NCBI RefSeq assembly: GCF_949987515.2
Contig: NC_082694.2
Location: 43,176,451 to 43,240,450, forward strand
Direction of reading: 5' to 3'
Length of the DNA stretch: 64,000 nt
DNA from: Delphinus delphis
Taxonomy: Eukaryota > Chordata > Mammalia > Artiodactyla > Delphinidae
The notes beneath the pieces were generated by a model, which saw only the letters and a program-made list of their open reading frames with translations, did not search any database and was not told the origin of the DNA. The number at the start of each line of letters is the position of its first letter. Positions within the stretch are counted from its first letter, which is position 1. This document shows, piece after piece, positions 47,760-60,303 of this stretch. Position numbers and translations under genes: made by a program.

Positions 47760-48540
47760 CTTGAATTCTACATAGGCTGTGGTGTACCTCTTCTCATCTC
47801 TCCTATCAACCCTTTCATCGCCTCACATGTTTCTCGTATTTTCAAACTCTCCTCCCTTTGACTGTTCTTATCTCTAAGAAAGAAATGCCCCTCCTTATTA
47901 CTGAGGCTAACTGTACTGTCTGCTCTGGTCTCCTGTAAATCCTATTCTTCCTGTGTTTTCATTTTCTCTTTCTCTACGTAATCTCTATGCTATGCCTATC
48001 ATAATGTTCAGAATTTACTCCCTCCCAGCAAAAAATCCTTGACCCATGACTTTAATAACGGCCCATGGTTCCAACATTTCTTCCGCCTTCCAAGCAGATC
48101 AACAACCTTCTCAATTCCCTGGACCCGATGACTGGTCTCGTTTTCCCTGTTCTTTAATGTCTACAGCATTTGACAGTGCTGGTTGCTCCTTCCTTCTGAA
48201 AGTTCCCTTACCGGCGACCATAACTCCGTGTGCTATTCTCCTGGTACCAGCTGCAGGGAAATGCTCTCCAGGACAGTTCTTACCACCTTCATTCTCTGCT
48301 TTAGTTTCACCGATCGCTCCCTATTTGTACTTCTCTCAAAATGCCCTCTCCACCCTCTCCCACCCCCACTGCGCTCCTGCAAGGTCTAGCCCTGCACTCC
48401 CAACTGCCTGTGGGCAGCTTCTCCTACCTAATACGCCAGACTAAACATGACCTCAGCCAGGCTTCCCCCTTCCCCCCAGAAGCCTCTATCACTGCCTTAA
48501 TCTTACGAATTATACTTTAACTCTACATTCATCCAGGAGC
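47760..48540 (+). mobile_element. L2 LINE remnant, ORF2 region
   Basis: The L2 RT phrase 'gcatttgacagtgctggttgc' at about 48167 corresponds to the conserved 'AFDTVDHS' block of L2 ORF2, and the frame through 48046-48444 keeps scattered L2 residues. Upstream (47800-47960) is the L2 region before the RT core. Stops and indels break it throughout. Confidence 0.7.
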
Positions 48541-48594
48541 TAAAGGTCACTCCTCCTCCCTGACTCCTTCCCCTCCTTTACCACCCACATTTTT

Positions 48595-48800
48595 TTTTTT
48601 TTTTTTTTGCGGTACACGGGCCTCTCACTGTTGTGGCCTCTCCCGTTGCGGAGCACAGGCTCTGGACGTGCACGCTCAGCGGCCATGGCTCACGGGCCCA
48701 GCCGCTCTGCGGCATGTGGGATCTTCCAAGACCAGGGCACGAACCCGTGTCCCCTGCATCGGCAGGCGGACTCTCAACCACTGCGCTACCAGGGAAGCCC
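48595..48800 (-). mobile_element. CHR-type SINE, short form
   Basis: Reverse orientation with a poly-T tail. Perfect 15-bp duplications 'taccacccacatttt' at 48579-48594 region and 48801-48815. CpG content is high. Confidence 0.97.
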
Positions 48801-48815
48801 TACCACCCACATTTT

Positions 48816-49229
48816 ATTAGCCACCGAATCACGGAGACATCGTTTTCATGGTCATTGATAAGCTTTCCTCCTCTGACGTATGCATAATCATTCCTTCAGT
48901 AAATGTCATCTGTATCTCCCAGTCCCTAGCAGCTAGTTGGGGTCAAGCGATCAGTCTGGTTAATGGGCGGTGAGCAGAAGTAGGATACTTCTGGATGGGA
49001 ATAAAGAAAAGCAAGACATGGGAACTCCGTGTGTTCTCTTCTCATTCCTCAGCAACCAGCAATGCTCTAGCAGAGGAAGCCTCCATCAGCTGGGGTCCCC
49101 CAGTACCTAGGAAGGACAGAGTCTCCTCACCAAGGTACATCATTCAGGTAGGGAAAGGAAGAAACAAGCCTCTTTAATGCTAAGCCCCTAGAATCTGGGG
49201 GTTGTGTTCTTCATACATAACCTACCCTG
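48816..49229. other. Non-coding DNA between L2 pieces
   Basis: No confident call; some of it may be a continuation of the L2 on the left. Confidence 0.35.
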
Positions 49230-49545
49230 CTTTCTCTCTCGCCTCTTCAAACTGCCCTATTAGACAGAATGCTTTTCTCACCACCCTCTCCCGTCCAGAT
49301 GATTACTATCCTTCTTGCAACTTAATCATCAACTTCCCCAGAGAAGCCTTTGCCGAGATCCCTAGCTAGATCCAATTCCTATTTGTAAGCTCTCATAATA
49401 CCATGTATTTCTCCCTTATGGGATACATCACTAGCCTACGAGTGCCATGAGAACAGAGATGCCGTGCTTGTTTTAGGTCACCATGGAAACCCAAAGTCCA
49501 ACACAGCATAAGGATTTTAATAAGCACTTGTGAATTGAGTCCGTG
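49230..49545 (+). mobile_element. L2-like remnant near its 3' end
   Basis: 'ttccccagagaagcctttgc', 'gtaagctctcataataccat', 'gagtgccatgagaacagaga' and 'cttgttttaggtcaccatgg' follow the spacing of the L2 3' region (aagccttccctg...ctccatgagggcagggac...). Confidence 0.55.
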
Positions 49546-50174
49546 TTGCTCATCTTTCCATCTACAGTGTCTAACACAGTGTTTGGTACAATACTTGGTT
49601 TTTTATATGAATTAATTGGTAAGGCACTATCATACACAACAGACATTGAGTAAATGACTTAATCACCTCTATTCAATTGTTTCAGGGCAGGATCCACATT
49701 TTTATCCTTGATATCACTGCTACCACCGCCACCACAAGTACTGGGACATAGCATCAATAAATATGATGTGCAGTGTCACCAAAGGGACTGCTGGGCCCCT
49801 CTGGGAGCCTGCTGAGACGGCTTTATGAGCTGCGAACAGGAGGTGGGTATTCATCCCTTCACATTCATCAAGTTCAACAGACCTCATCATCCCTCTAAAC
49901 ACCTGCTCTAACTCCTGGCTGCTAAAAGGAAAAATATTTACAGACTTCACGTGAACATACATACATGCATCTATCCACACACATACATTTGTGTATATGT
50001 ATACGCATGTATAGATGTGTGTGGGGATGCAGGTATGCGTGTTTGTGTATCTCTTCCTCAAGAGTAGAGGGGAATAAGGTAGGAGATATATGAGGAAACG
50101 TGACACATTCTTTTACATTTTAATACCCAAATGTACCAATCTATGACTTAAAGCCACCACTGCCGACAACAGCT
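49546..50174. other. Non-coding DNA with alternating purine-pyrimidine patch
   Basis: The part 49955-50050 is rich in TG/CA and ATAC steps (acatacatacatgcatc, gtgtatatgtatacgcatg), a degenerate microsatellite. The 128-codon frame on the - strand (49720-50106) is formed by it. Confidence 0.5.
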
Positions 50175-50935
50175 TGGATGGGCACAACACTAATCACACC
50201 TGTCCTTGGTTTTGCCCACTCTGTCCCAAATCTTCATTCTGCAGAGCCATTGTCGTCGAGCTGGCAGATAACCTCAGGGACTGACATCACCCTTCCTCCA
50301 CTTTTCCGACCAGAAACCTCGACGTCATCCTTGACACCTTCCTCTTCCAGCCCCGGTAGCTGATCCATCAACAAGTGGGGTCAATCTTTGCTCTGCAACA
50401 TCTCCCAAATACACCTAGTTCTCTGCATTGCTAGCACTACCCTTGAGCAAGCCACCTCGTCTCCAGCTTAGAATATTGAGATAAGCTCCTAACTGGGCTC
50501 CCCTTATTCTCTCTGACTCTTCTCCAATCCAATCTTCAGGCTCTTCATAAAAAGAAATCTGATACCCTCCTCTCTCGTACTCCACTGCTTTTAGGATGAG
50601 ACACAACCACACAAAGGTCCACAAGACCCAGCACGGTCCAGCCTTAATCTTCCTCCTCTCCAGCCTCAGTCTGCACCAGCCTCTCTCTGCCCATCCCATG
50701 CCAGTCTTCTCTCAGTTCCTCAGATGCTTCCTGCTCTCTCTTTCCACAGGTCCCCCCACCTGGAAAGTCTTCCCTCAATCTTCACCTGGGCTCCTGTCCA
50801 CCTCACCCTTCAGCTCTCAGCTCAAACACACTTCCTCAAGGAGGCCTTCCCTGGCTTCCTATTTGATCCATTATCCAAACCAACCCACACTTTTACAAGT
50901 TGCCAGCGTAGTTCACCCTCCAACAAGGAGCAGGA
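50175..50935 (+). mobile_element. L2 LINE remnant, left part
   Basis: Clear L2 order: 'cgacgtcatccttgacacct', 'agctcctaactgggctccc', 'caaaggtccacaagacccag', 'tctcagctcaaacacacttc', 'tcaaggaggccttccctggc'. It continues after an L1 tail and a SINE at 51308. Confidence 0.85.
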
Positions 50936-50939
50936 ACTG

Positions 50940-51090
50940 GAAGAGGATGTGAGGGGAGCACTTCTGGGTGCTGGTAAAGCTCTGTGTTCTTGAATGTTGC
51001 GGTTCTGAGAATGCATCAAGCCATACACATACAGTATGTGCCCTCTTCTATACGTATATCATACCTCAACAAAAAGCTTTTAAAAATACC
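50940..51090 (+). mobile_element. L1 3' tail inserted in L2
   Basis: 'cttctgggtgctggtaaagc', 'tctgtgttcttgaatgttgc' and 'atcatacctcaacaaaaagc' follow the end of an older L1 3' UTR ('gggtgctggtaatgttctgtttcttga...ttatacctcaataaaaag'). About 150 bp. Confidence 0.65.
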
Positions 51091-51097
51091 CAGGGCA

Positions 51098-51307
51098 GGG
51101 CTTCCCTGGTGGTGCAGTGGTTGAGAGTCTGCCTGCCGATGCAGGGGACACGGGTTCGTGCCCCGGTCCGGGAAGATCCCACATGCCGCGGAGCGGCTGG
51201 GCCCGTGAGCCATGGCCGCTGAGCCTGCGCGTCCGGAGCCTGTGCTCCGCAACGGGAGAGGCCACGGCAGTGAGAGGCCCACGTACCGAAAAAAAAAAAA
51301 AAAAATG
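51098..51307 (+). mobile_element. CHR-type SINE, short form
   Basis: Full-length with a tail of about 17 A. Its duplication is short or decayed: 'cagggca' at 51091-51097 and 51308-51314. It sits at the right end of the L1 tail inside the L2. Confidence 0.95.
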
Positions 51308-51500
51308 CAGGGCACCCTGATCCTACGGTATTTCTTCATTTGCATATCGTGCCTTTGGACAGCTGCAATTTTACATCATTAGATTACCGTCTAACCCTCT
51401 CCCATTAGACTGTCAGCTCCGCGGAAGCAGGCTGGGTGTGCTCACCAGTAACCCCACAGGGCCCGGCCTAGGTAAGTACTCAAGAAATACTGGGTGCTTT
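51308..51500 (+). mobile_element. L2 LINE remnant, right part with 3' end
   Basis: 'ctctcccattagactgtcag' then 'ctccgcggaagcaggctgg' and 'ggtaagtactcaagaaatac' are the L2 3' end ('cccactagactgtaagctccttgagggcaggga...gtaggcgctcaataaat'). Confidence 0.85.
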
Positions 51501-53735
51501 GGCCAGTGAGACTCTGGGGAAATGAATCTCACAGAAGAATATAAGAACAGGTCGAACTGAATGGCACAGACTATGTGACAGGAGAAGTGACGGTCGCTTT
51601 CCCTCCAGCTGGACGTTCTACTCTCTCAGGGTCCCTTCCCACATCCAGTGCTCATCTGGTGTGATGAAGCCCAAGCTCCCCATCCTAGAGACACCAAGAC
51701 CCCTGTCGTTCAGGAAGGCAGAATGAAGAATCCATAAAGGCACTAAAGCAGGGAGGGAAGTGGAGGCATCTCAATGACGAGGACAGGAACAGCCGGACGA
51801 GGCCGTGCAGGCAAAGAGGAAGCAGGGAGCTGGCGCCGAGCCAGCCGTGGAAGGAGGCTAAGCTAAGAGGAAGGTGCAGCTTGGTATTAAAAAAAAAAAA
51901 AAAAACATTAAGAATAGAGGAGGGAAAAGAAACAGCAGAACCCACCGAAAACAAACCACTGTGAAAGAGAGTTCAAGACTAAACAGCAGCCCAAATGGCA
52001 AATGGCAAAGCCACCATTCACAGAGGCAAATCCAAAGGAAACCCACCAACATTTTTCCAAAGAGCAACCCTTATCTTCCGTTCTCACTGGCCCACCTTTT
52101 TCAGAGACTACCGCCGCTTGTTCAAACATTCACGAAGCCCCTAATATGTGCCTGGCAATGGGCCAACGTGGCCTCACTAAGCATTTGCCTCCTACCGGGA
52201 GGAGGCAGAGCCATGCCGAGGCAGAACTGCCTCAGGACCACCCGAAAAGACAAAACAAGACAACAACAACACAAAAGACGGGAGAGAATTAAAGTGGAAA
52301 GAGAATAAACAGGAATCAGAGTGAAAAACCAAACAGGGGAGAAGGGCGGTCAGGTAGGCGTAATGGAAATCTGGTAAGAAAAGAAAGGAGAAAAGATGAC
52401 ATTTACAGTGAGAGGCCTCTGCCCCCGAAATCCTTCACATATTCCTCTGTTTGTTGCAGACTATCTCTGGAAACAACTGGTCAATGAACAGAGAACTGAC
52501 CACTAAAATTAACCAAATGACTCAGTTTTTCCAGAGATTTCGGTATCTTTAAAAGAAGCATACATTAGCAATTTGAAACACATTATAATCTTTCCTCTGA
52601 CGTATTCACTTCTCAAAACCCAGGAAAGAAATCCCTCCTCACTGCTTCTCAGTAGACCTGAGAATTCTCTGTCCTCAGCCTGAATGCCCTGGCCCTTGAC
52701 TCCCTCTCCTTCCCTCCTGGTTTCTTCCTCATTCATCCACCCTGCCAGGGGCCCAAGGAGAGCTTTTCCTCACTTTTATCCAGGCCAGGTCTGAATCATC
52801 TGATTCTCAATACACAGTGCAATAGGCCTCTCAACAATGTACCCTACAGAAAGTGTGCGTGCTTTCTAACTTCAATCTAAGAACACTTTTCAAAGTGCTC
52901 ATGCGTAAGCCTGGGCGCATAGGAATAATTGCAGAACTCCACTGCAGTCTCTACACCAATTTCAGAATAGGATCTAGGGGACATTTCTATTGCTGATGCT
53001 TAGAAGAGCAACCTAACTTAAAATCTTACTGTATTTTGAGCAGGCTCCCCCCAAATGAAACAAGTACCAAGCCCTTAAGTGAATTAATACTTGCTTCCAG
53101 ATGCTTCCTGCTGTCCCACAAGGCCCTGGCCATCCACTGCACTCTCCAATAACCCCATAGTCCTTGCCTGTGTACGGTAGGGAAGGGAAACCTGTGAACA
53201 CACAGATTTCATGGACAAGGCCCCACCTGCCCTTCACGGCTGCCGGCCGAAGGCATTTACTGCCTCAAGATCTTCAGAAGCAGAGGTGATGCAAAGAATG
53301 AGGCAACGAAGCCATTTAAACAAAGCTATGGCTGGGCTTGGCAGTGTTACAGCAAATTAAATTTTAATGAGACACGGAAAACGCTGAACCTTTGGAAAGT
53401 TTATCAGATGAAGGGGCATCTGAAGGACACAAATGCCCCAGGGCCCAGGCATAGACACAGAGGCATAACTACAAGCCAACGCCACTCAAGGTCAAGAATT
53501 TGCAAACTACACAGACATCCAGAAGCGGGGAGACCAGCCCTCTGCAAACATGCTGGCTTTTACTCAGAAGGCAAAGCAAGTTGATGCGAGCTTCCTCTTA
53601 AAGGCTCAGAGAAAACTGATATGTAACAAGGTCAAGAGAAAGATGCTGTACGTACAAAGGCAACTGACCTAAATACAGCTGCTGACCAATGACCCAGTGA
53701 CCTCCTCATCTGAGGTTGCACTTCAGGGACGGGCT
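51501..53735. other. Unique non-coding DNA
   Basis: Contains an A17 run at 51889-51905 without a recognisable element body. The frame 51874-52308 (+, 144 codons) is lysine-rich because it begins in that A run. No repeat family recognised. Confidence 0.45.
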
Positions 53736-53739
53736 CACA

Positions 53740-54240
53740 GATAGGCTATGAGCCAAGACTTTTTCAGCGTCCCCATCCAGATTCACTCTCCCCTCGTCCA
53801 CCCTGCTCTGTGCCCCAGAAAGCTGCATCACCCCAGCTTCCCTGCCTTTTAGTGCTGGGCTCAGCCAGTAAGAAGCTCTAGCAAGAGATGGGAGTAAAGA
53901 AAGAGAAAAGCAGGGGTTCTCTCCCAGCCAGGCCATGGTCTGGCAGTGTCTACATACCTCTACCTAAGGCAGCGCTCGTATCTGGTGACCCCTCTCCCAC
54001 GGTGACAGCCAACTCTTCCCCTTGCCCCCTTGTCCTTGAGGGTCTGATCTATATGGATTGCAGCCGTGGGTTCTCCAGGCCTCTGGCTTCCTCCTGGGCT
54101 GTCACTGAGCAACGTCTGCAGGACACTGGACAGAGGGCAGAGAGTGAGGCCCTGACAATTCATTCTCCCGACAACTCCGTCCAGGGGCACCGTGAGCTGC
54201 GGCATCTAACTCTTCACTGAAGGTTACAACACTTGCCTTT
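53740..54240. other. Possible old DNA-repeat remnant
   Basis: The phrases 'gtgctgggctcagccagtaag', 'agctctagcaagagatggga', 'ttctctcccagccaggcc', 'ctcctgggctgtcactgagc' recall an old mammalian interspersed repeat, but I cannot name it. An open frame at 53888-54220 (110 codons) lies in it and has no domain. Confidence 0.3.
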
Positions 54241-54324
54241 GCCTTTACCTTTACCGAGGAGTCCCACTTGTTCTTACCAGAGCCCTGACACAGCCAGCCA
54301 CCTGATTCGATCTTCAGGACAACT

Positions 54325-54560
54325 AAGATAGCTATGAGTGTGGGCTTTGGGGTTCAACCCGCTGATAACACTTTTGAATTTTGCCAGTTAATATCTATGC
54401 GACCTTGGACCAGTGACCTGCCCTCTCCAAGCTTCCTCACCTTGAGGATCCTAATGGCACCCAGATCAGAGTGTTGTCATGACCATTACATCAGGCATGT
54501 GGCATGGAGCTTACCCTCACCATGTAAAAGTGCTTGTAAATGTTAGTCGTTATTATCATT
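54325..54560 (+). mobile_element. MIR SINE
   Basis: 'gtgtgggctttggggttcaa', 'atctatgcgaccttggacc', 'agcttcctcaccttgagg', 'gagtgttgtcatgaccatta' and 'gtaaaagtgcttgtaaatg' trace most of MIR, ending in a small TTA-rich patch. Confidence 0.85.
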
Positions 54561-57149
54561 ATTATTTACAATGATTCCTCCCCATCTCTTCCCTCGCTGA
54601 CTGGTACCTGCCTGAAACCCTCACTTTTGAGATGAGCCTCTGCATTGCTAGAAGGCACTTGTTAAAACAGAAACACCTTGAGAGTACAGGGGAAATCTCT
54701 GTACTTTCTGCTCAACTTTGGTACCCAAAACTGCTCTGAAAGATGTAGTCTATTAAAGAAAAAAAGTAACAACACCTCAGGGAGACACGACACATTCAGC
54801 AGCTATAGCCACCTGTCACTTTAAGCAGTTATGCACCCAGAAAGGACCAGCACGTTAGGCAGGGCTGAGCGGACTGCCACAAGAGCCCTGGGATGCCAGG
54901 GCCTTCGAGCAGAAACTGAGGGCTCGAGAGACAGGCCGCCCACAAGGCAGATCAGCCGGCACCGGAAGGAAGGTGGACAGCCACCAAGGGCCTGTGTCCC
55001 CTGCTTCCCTGTTTTCCCAAGGGCAAGCCAGCCTGGACCAAGCAGCATGGGACTCTCCTGTGAGTACCACCCTATCCTAGCACCTGCTCAGGAGACCAGG
55101 GCTGTCCCCAACCAGAAGCCCCCGAGGCTGGAGACCCGAGCAACGGAGCCCCTTCCAGAGCCAGCCAGGCCCAGAATAGACCCTTCACCCTAAATCCATC
55201 ATCCTTCCTGCCAGCTGGCAGGACATTTTCCCTCTAGAGCCGATGTTTCTGTGAAATATTTAGAGAGCAAAAGCATTTATCACAGTGATATATCCTGCAT
55301 CCCAGAAATGGAGATATCTAGAAACAGCCATCTGGGTAATATCACTTACATCCCCTGTCACTTTCTGAAATGATCCAGGAGAGAGAAAGATAAAGTTGCT
55401 GTAACTTTCCGCCAAGCAGATAAAGCATGAGTGCACCTGACGTGTCTCCCTGCTCCCCGGCGTGGAGCATTTCCGAAGCACTCTCCTTTCCCTCTCTAAA
55501 TAGCTTCTGGTACCAGCAAAACATTGGTCCCAATTCCAGTATCCCCAGATTTCCCACTTGTTTATTGAATCAATGCATTCCTTCCTTTCTTTTATGATCC
55601 AAAGGAGAGAATTAAACAGGGCCATATTCCACAGAACTGTATTAGAAGGGAAAATACATCTTCTATCTTCTGTGTCCTTCAAATCCTTTATGATGTCTTT
55701 TGTTTATATTTTTAACGGTCTAGTCTTTTCCATTTCACATTTTTATCAAAGTATAAAAGGAGACACTTAGCAGTCCCCATCAAGACAAGACACTTTGTAA
55801 ATACCCAAACAAAACACTTCAAATTTAAACAAAGTGACTTCAAGGACCCTATTTCTTTTTGTGGCCTCCTACTGCATGAAAAGCCTCAACATTCTCAATG
55901 AGAGAAAGCAGGAGAACACTCCAACTACTTTAAGGTTGTAGAGGAACACACCAGGTGTGTGATCTATGCAAGGCAGAATTGCAGGAAAAAAAATGTATCT
56001 TCCAAGTTTCTTTCCTCTTCCTCCCAGGGACAAAAAATTTTACCTGTCACATTCCATGTCTATAATTCCCAGATAAGTATTAAAATAACGTTTAAATTTC
56101 TCAGTACCCACTATCACTAGATACCAGTGGGTTGCTGTTACTCTCCCAAGCAACTTATTTTCATGGCAACCCAATGTCAGAGAGCCTCAGTGCCAACCCA
56201 AATAAGGGATCGTGACAAAACAGGACAAGTTCTGGAAATCCACTACGTTCTGGTCACCTTCAAATTCCCTCATATTAGGCGGTCACACACCCTAGTCAGT
56301 CTTGGTTCCTAGGCAGAACCTGTTCCCATGGCATAATCATGTTTTGAAAGGACATCATTTAGCATGCATCTTATCTGAATCCTCATAATAAAAATATTAT
56401 AGAGTGGAGCTTCACTGAATTTTTACAGGAAAAATTAGTTGAAGATTATTCTAATCACAACTCCTTCAAATCCTTCACACATACTTCAGTTGCAAGGATG
56501 ACTGGGATGAATTGTTCTTTCTCAAAAATAAATACTTTCAAACCATGAAGTCAGAAGTAAAAGGTCCTGAAACCATCAACCTTCAAAAATAAAACAGGGC
56601 AGAAACAAATACAAGTAAATTTTTAGCTTTAAAAAAAAAAAAAAACTCAAAGAAATCTATGCATTAAAAACTATAATGTTCAAATCTAAGCTAACTATCC
56701 TCTCATGTTCTGAATCTCCTCTTCCTCTTATGTGTTCTCCTTCATTACTTTACAGACTCTTCCAAGAAGTTGTTTTAAAACAAGTTGTCCTTTTTCCAAA
56801 GGTCACCATTTAAAGATGTCAAAGGTGGCTGCAGATTGGGAAAGAAGAACACGCAGACATACTAGGGAAATGTCTCTTGGCAAGAGCACAGTTCCCCTCT
56901 ACTCTCAGGACAGTCTGGCCCTCCAGTGACTCACATTGAACGTCTAAAACCAAATGAAGCAATGATCCTCTAATGGATACCCAATGTTGATGCCATGATC
57001 TGCCTTCAAATGCCAAATCAGATCATACTCCTCCATCATCTCTCCTTGGGACAAAAATTTCACTAAATTATGTTAAAAATTATAGAAGGCATTCCAGCAT
57101 AAAACCTCTTCCTCTCAAGACAGTAGCCTGAACATCAAGTTAAATTTAA
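54561..57149. other. Unique non-coding DNA
   Basis: The part 54830-55200 is relatively GC-rich and open for 120 codons on the + strand, but it has no domain, no CpG cluster and no convincing acceptor/donor pair. 55260-55682 is open on the - strand, also without support. An A15 run lies at about 56631-56645. No repeat family recognised. Confidence 0.45.
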
Positions 57150-59405
57150 ATTATACACCATGACCAAGTGAGATTTATCTCAGGAATGCACGGCTAGTAA
57201 TACACCATGTTAATAAAGAACAAGAAACACATGTGATAAAATCCAATACCTTTTCATAATAAAAACACACAACAAGCTAGCAATAAAAGGAAATTTTCTC
57301 AAGCTGATGGACAGCATCTACATACCCACAGCTATCATCACATTTAATAGTTAAAAGACTAAACTTTTCCTCCTAAGATCAAGAACAAAATAAGGATGTC
57401 CCCTTCTCACTACTTCTATTCAACACTGTACTGGAGGTTTTAGGTATGGAAATTGGGCAAGAAAGTAAAATAAAAAACATCCAAATTGGAAAAAAAGTGA
57501 AACTCTCTCTTTCTGAAGATGACATGATCTTGTACATAGAATCCACAAATAAACTACTAGAGCTAATTAATGAATTCAGGAAGGTTTTAGGATACAAAAT
57601 CAACTGTATTTCTACACACTAGCAATGAACAATACAAAATGAAATTAAGAAAACAATTTACAAAGGCATCAAAAGAATACAATACTTGGGAATAAATTTT
57701 ACAAAAGAAGTGCAAAATATGTACACTGAAAACTACAAAACACTGTTGAAAGAAATTAAAGAAGACCTAAACAAATGGAAAGATATCCCAATTCACTGAT
57801 TGGGATTGCTAAGATTGTTAAGATGAACACAAGATTGTTAAGATGTTCAGATGATCCCCATACAAAAATACTCCCCCAATACAATCCCTATCAAAATCCC
57901 AGCTTGCTTCTTTGCAGAAATTACCAAACTCATACTAAAATACACATAGAAATTCAAGGGACCCAGACCAACCAAGATAATCTTGAAACAAAAAAGTTGC
58001 AAGACTCATACTTCCCAACCTCAAGACTTACTACAAGCGGCAGTCATTAAGACAGTGTGGTACTGGCATAAGAACATATAGATCAGTGGAATAAAACAGA
58101 GTCCAGAAATAAACTCTCACACTTACAGTCAACTGATTTTCAACAAGGGTGCCAAGACAATTCAATGGAGAAAGAACAGTCTTTTCAACAAATGGTTCTG
58201 GGACAAGTGTATATCCACATTCAAAAGAATGGCGTTAGAATTCTACCCCATATCATATACAAAAACTAACTCAAAATGGATCAAGGACCTAAAAGTAAGA
58301 GGCAGAACTACAAATCCCTTAGAAGAAAGCATAGGCATAAATCTTCATGACTATGTATTAGACAGCGGTTTCTTAGCTATGACACCAAAAGCCCAAGCAA
58401 TCAAAGAACAGGTAAACATGACTTCATCAAAATTAAATTTTGTTGTGCTTCAAATGACACTACCAAAAAGTGAAAAACAGACCCTAGAAAGAGGAAAAGT
58501 ATTTGCAAATCATATCTGATAAGCAACTTGTATCCAGATTATATAAAAAACTCATAATCCAAATAAAAAGACAACCCAATAAAAAAATGGGCAAAGTATT
58601 TATCCAAACAATATATGCAAAAGGCCAATAAGACATGAAAAGATGTTTATTAGTCATTAGGGAAATACAAATCGAAACTTTAAAAGATAGCATTTATACC
58701 TACTAGGATGACAATGATCCAAGGGACAGACCATAACAAGTGTTGGCAAAGATGTGGAAGAAACTGGAACCCTCATGTATTGCCAGTGGGAATGTAAAAT
58801 AGTACAGCCACCTTGGAGAACAGTTTCGCAGTTGTTCAAGAAGTTACACAGAGTCACCATGTGGTGCAGCCATCTCCACTCCCAAGAGAATTCAAAACAT
58901 ATGTCCACACAAACACCTGTGCACAAATATTCATAGGAGCATTATTCATTATAGTCAAAAAACTGAAATAATCCAAATACCTATCAATGGACGAATGGAT
59001 AAATGTGGTACAAACCCACACAATAGGCTTAATAAGGACTAAAGTACTGATACATGCTACAATGTGAATGAACCCTGAAAACATTTCGCTAAGTAAAAGA
59101 TGCAGACACAAAAGATCACATATCGTATGACTCCATTTGCATGAAATGTCCAGAATAAGCAAATTCACAGATACAGAAAGTATGTTAAGTGCCTCCTCAA
59201 GACTGAAGAAGGAAGGAATGGGAAGCAACTGCTGATGAGTATGATGTTTCTTTCTGGAGCGATGAGAAGGATTAGACCTGGGATTAGATAGCGTTAGTGG
59301 GTCCACAAGTCTGTGAATTTACTTAAAATCACTGAATTGTACACTTTGACCATTGTACACTTCAAAGGGGCATATTTTATGATACATGAATTATACCTCA
59401 AAATT
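57150..59405 (+). mobile_element. 5'-truncated L1, L1MB-like
   Basis: Starts within the reverse transcriptase ('caccatgaccaagtgagatt', 'cacatgtgataaaatccaat', 'atgacatgatcttgtacata') and continues through the C-terminal part ('ctcaaaatggatcaaggacc', 'tagctatgacaccaaaagcc', 'agtgttggcaaagatgtgg', 'cattgtagtcaaaaa'-like) and the 3' UTR ('tcactgaattgtacactttg', 'catgaattatacctcaaaa'). It is about 2.26 kb. The longest remaining frame (58229-58519) keeps recognisable ORF2 residues but is far too short to work. Confidence 0.93.
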
Positions 59406-60096
59406 CTGAACTTTAGTGGCATGTAGACTCTAAGAGTATGCAAATCTTGGTTTAAAAAAAAAAATCAAGCAATTCCATTAAAAACTTACCGTGAAACATA
59501 TAAATATATAAAATGACAAACTAATAAAAATATCTAAAGTTAGGACAGTCCTTAAAAGTATGATTCCAGAGAACTCCCAAGGGAATTCTCCAACAAATTA
59601 TCACATCATATTACCATTAGCTGTCACTGAAGGGTGAGGACAATGTGCTCGCTGAATGGGGCCAGACCAGGCCCTTTCCAAAATCAAAACCTGGAAAGAG
59701 TCTTTAACTTGGTCTGAAGAATCAAACTCAGTAATTGTTGAAGAAAACCCTTAGCAAAACAAAGTTCACCACCCCCCCCCGCAATTTTTTCTTTTTAACA
59801 AATCTTCATCATAAAAATGAATACTGCCCATTTATTTCTCAAAAAAGTAACGTGCCTCAGTGAGTTTTACAAGGCTCCAGACCCTAACCTAGTTGGTGAT
59901 TCCAATTGAAATGTGCTTGGCTATCTCCTATCATGTAGCTTCCTACAAAGTTACTTTGAAGAGGGAACAGTCACACTCCAGATAAAACGTACACAGAGTA
60001 ATTTGTCAGCCAATACAAGGCATTAGTCAGCCTGCCTTCATAAGTCTATCACTTCATGCCATTTCTCTTTTGGGCTTCACCATCAGGAAGCTTCTT
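59406..60096. other. Unique non-coding DNA
   Basis: A C9 run lies near 59771-59780. Nothing else recognised. Confidence 0.5.
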
Positions 60097-60303
60097 GGGC
60101 TTCCCTGGTGGCGCAGTGGTTGAGAGTCCGCCTGCCGATGCAGGGGACACGAGTTCGTGCCCCGGTCCGGGAAGATCCCACATGCCGCGGAGCGGCTGGG
60201 CCCGTGAGCCATGGCCGCTGAGCCTGCGCATCCGGAGCCTGTGCTCCACAACGGGAGAGGCCACAACAGTGAGAGGCCCGCGTACCGCAAAAAATAAATT
60301 AAA
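60097..60303 (+). mobile_element. CHR-type SINE, short form
   Basis: Full-length with a short tail (aaaaaataaattaaaaa). No convincing duplication is visible at the ends, so it may be older or may have lost its flank. The frame 60056-60547 on the + strand runs through it. Confidence 0.93.

Noticed and set aside
51889..51905. A17 run as the tail of a processed pseudogene
   Set aside because: No parent gene or SINE body is recognisable upstream, and no target duplication was found.
54831..55193. GC-richer 120-codon frame that looks exon-like
   Set aside because: No domain, no clear acceptor and donor pair with matching phase (a GTGAGT occurs at 55060 but inside the frame), and the opposite strand is also open. 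A cross-species alignment would decide.
57150..59405. Functional L1 reverse transcriptase
   Set aside because: 5'-truncated, with stops and frameshifts in every frame; the longest remaining frame is under 100 codons.
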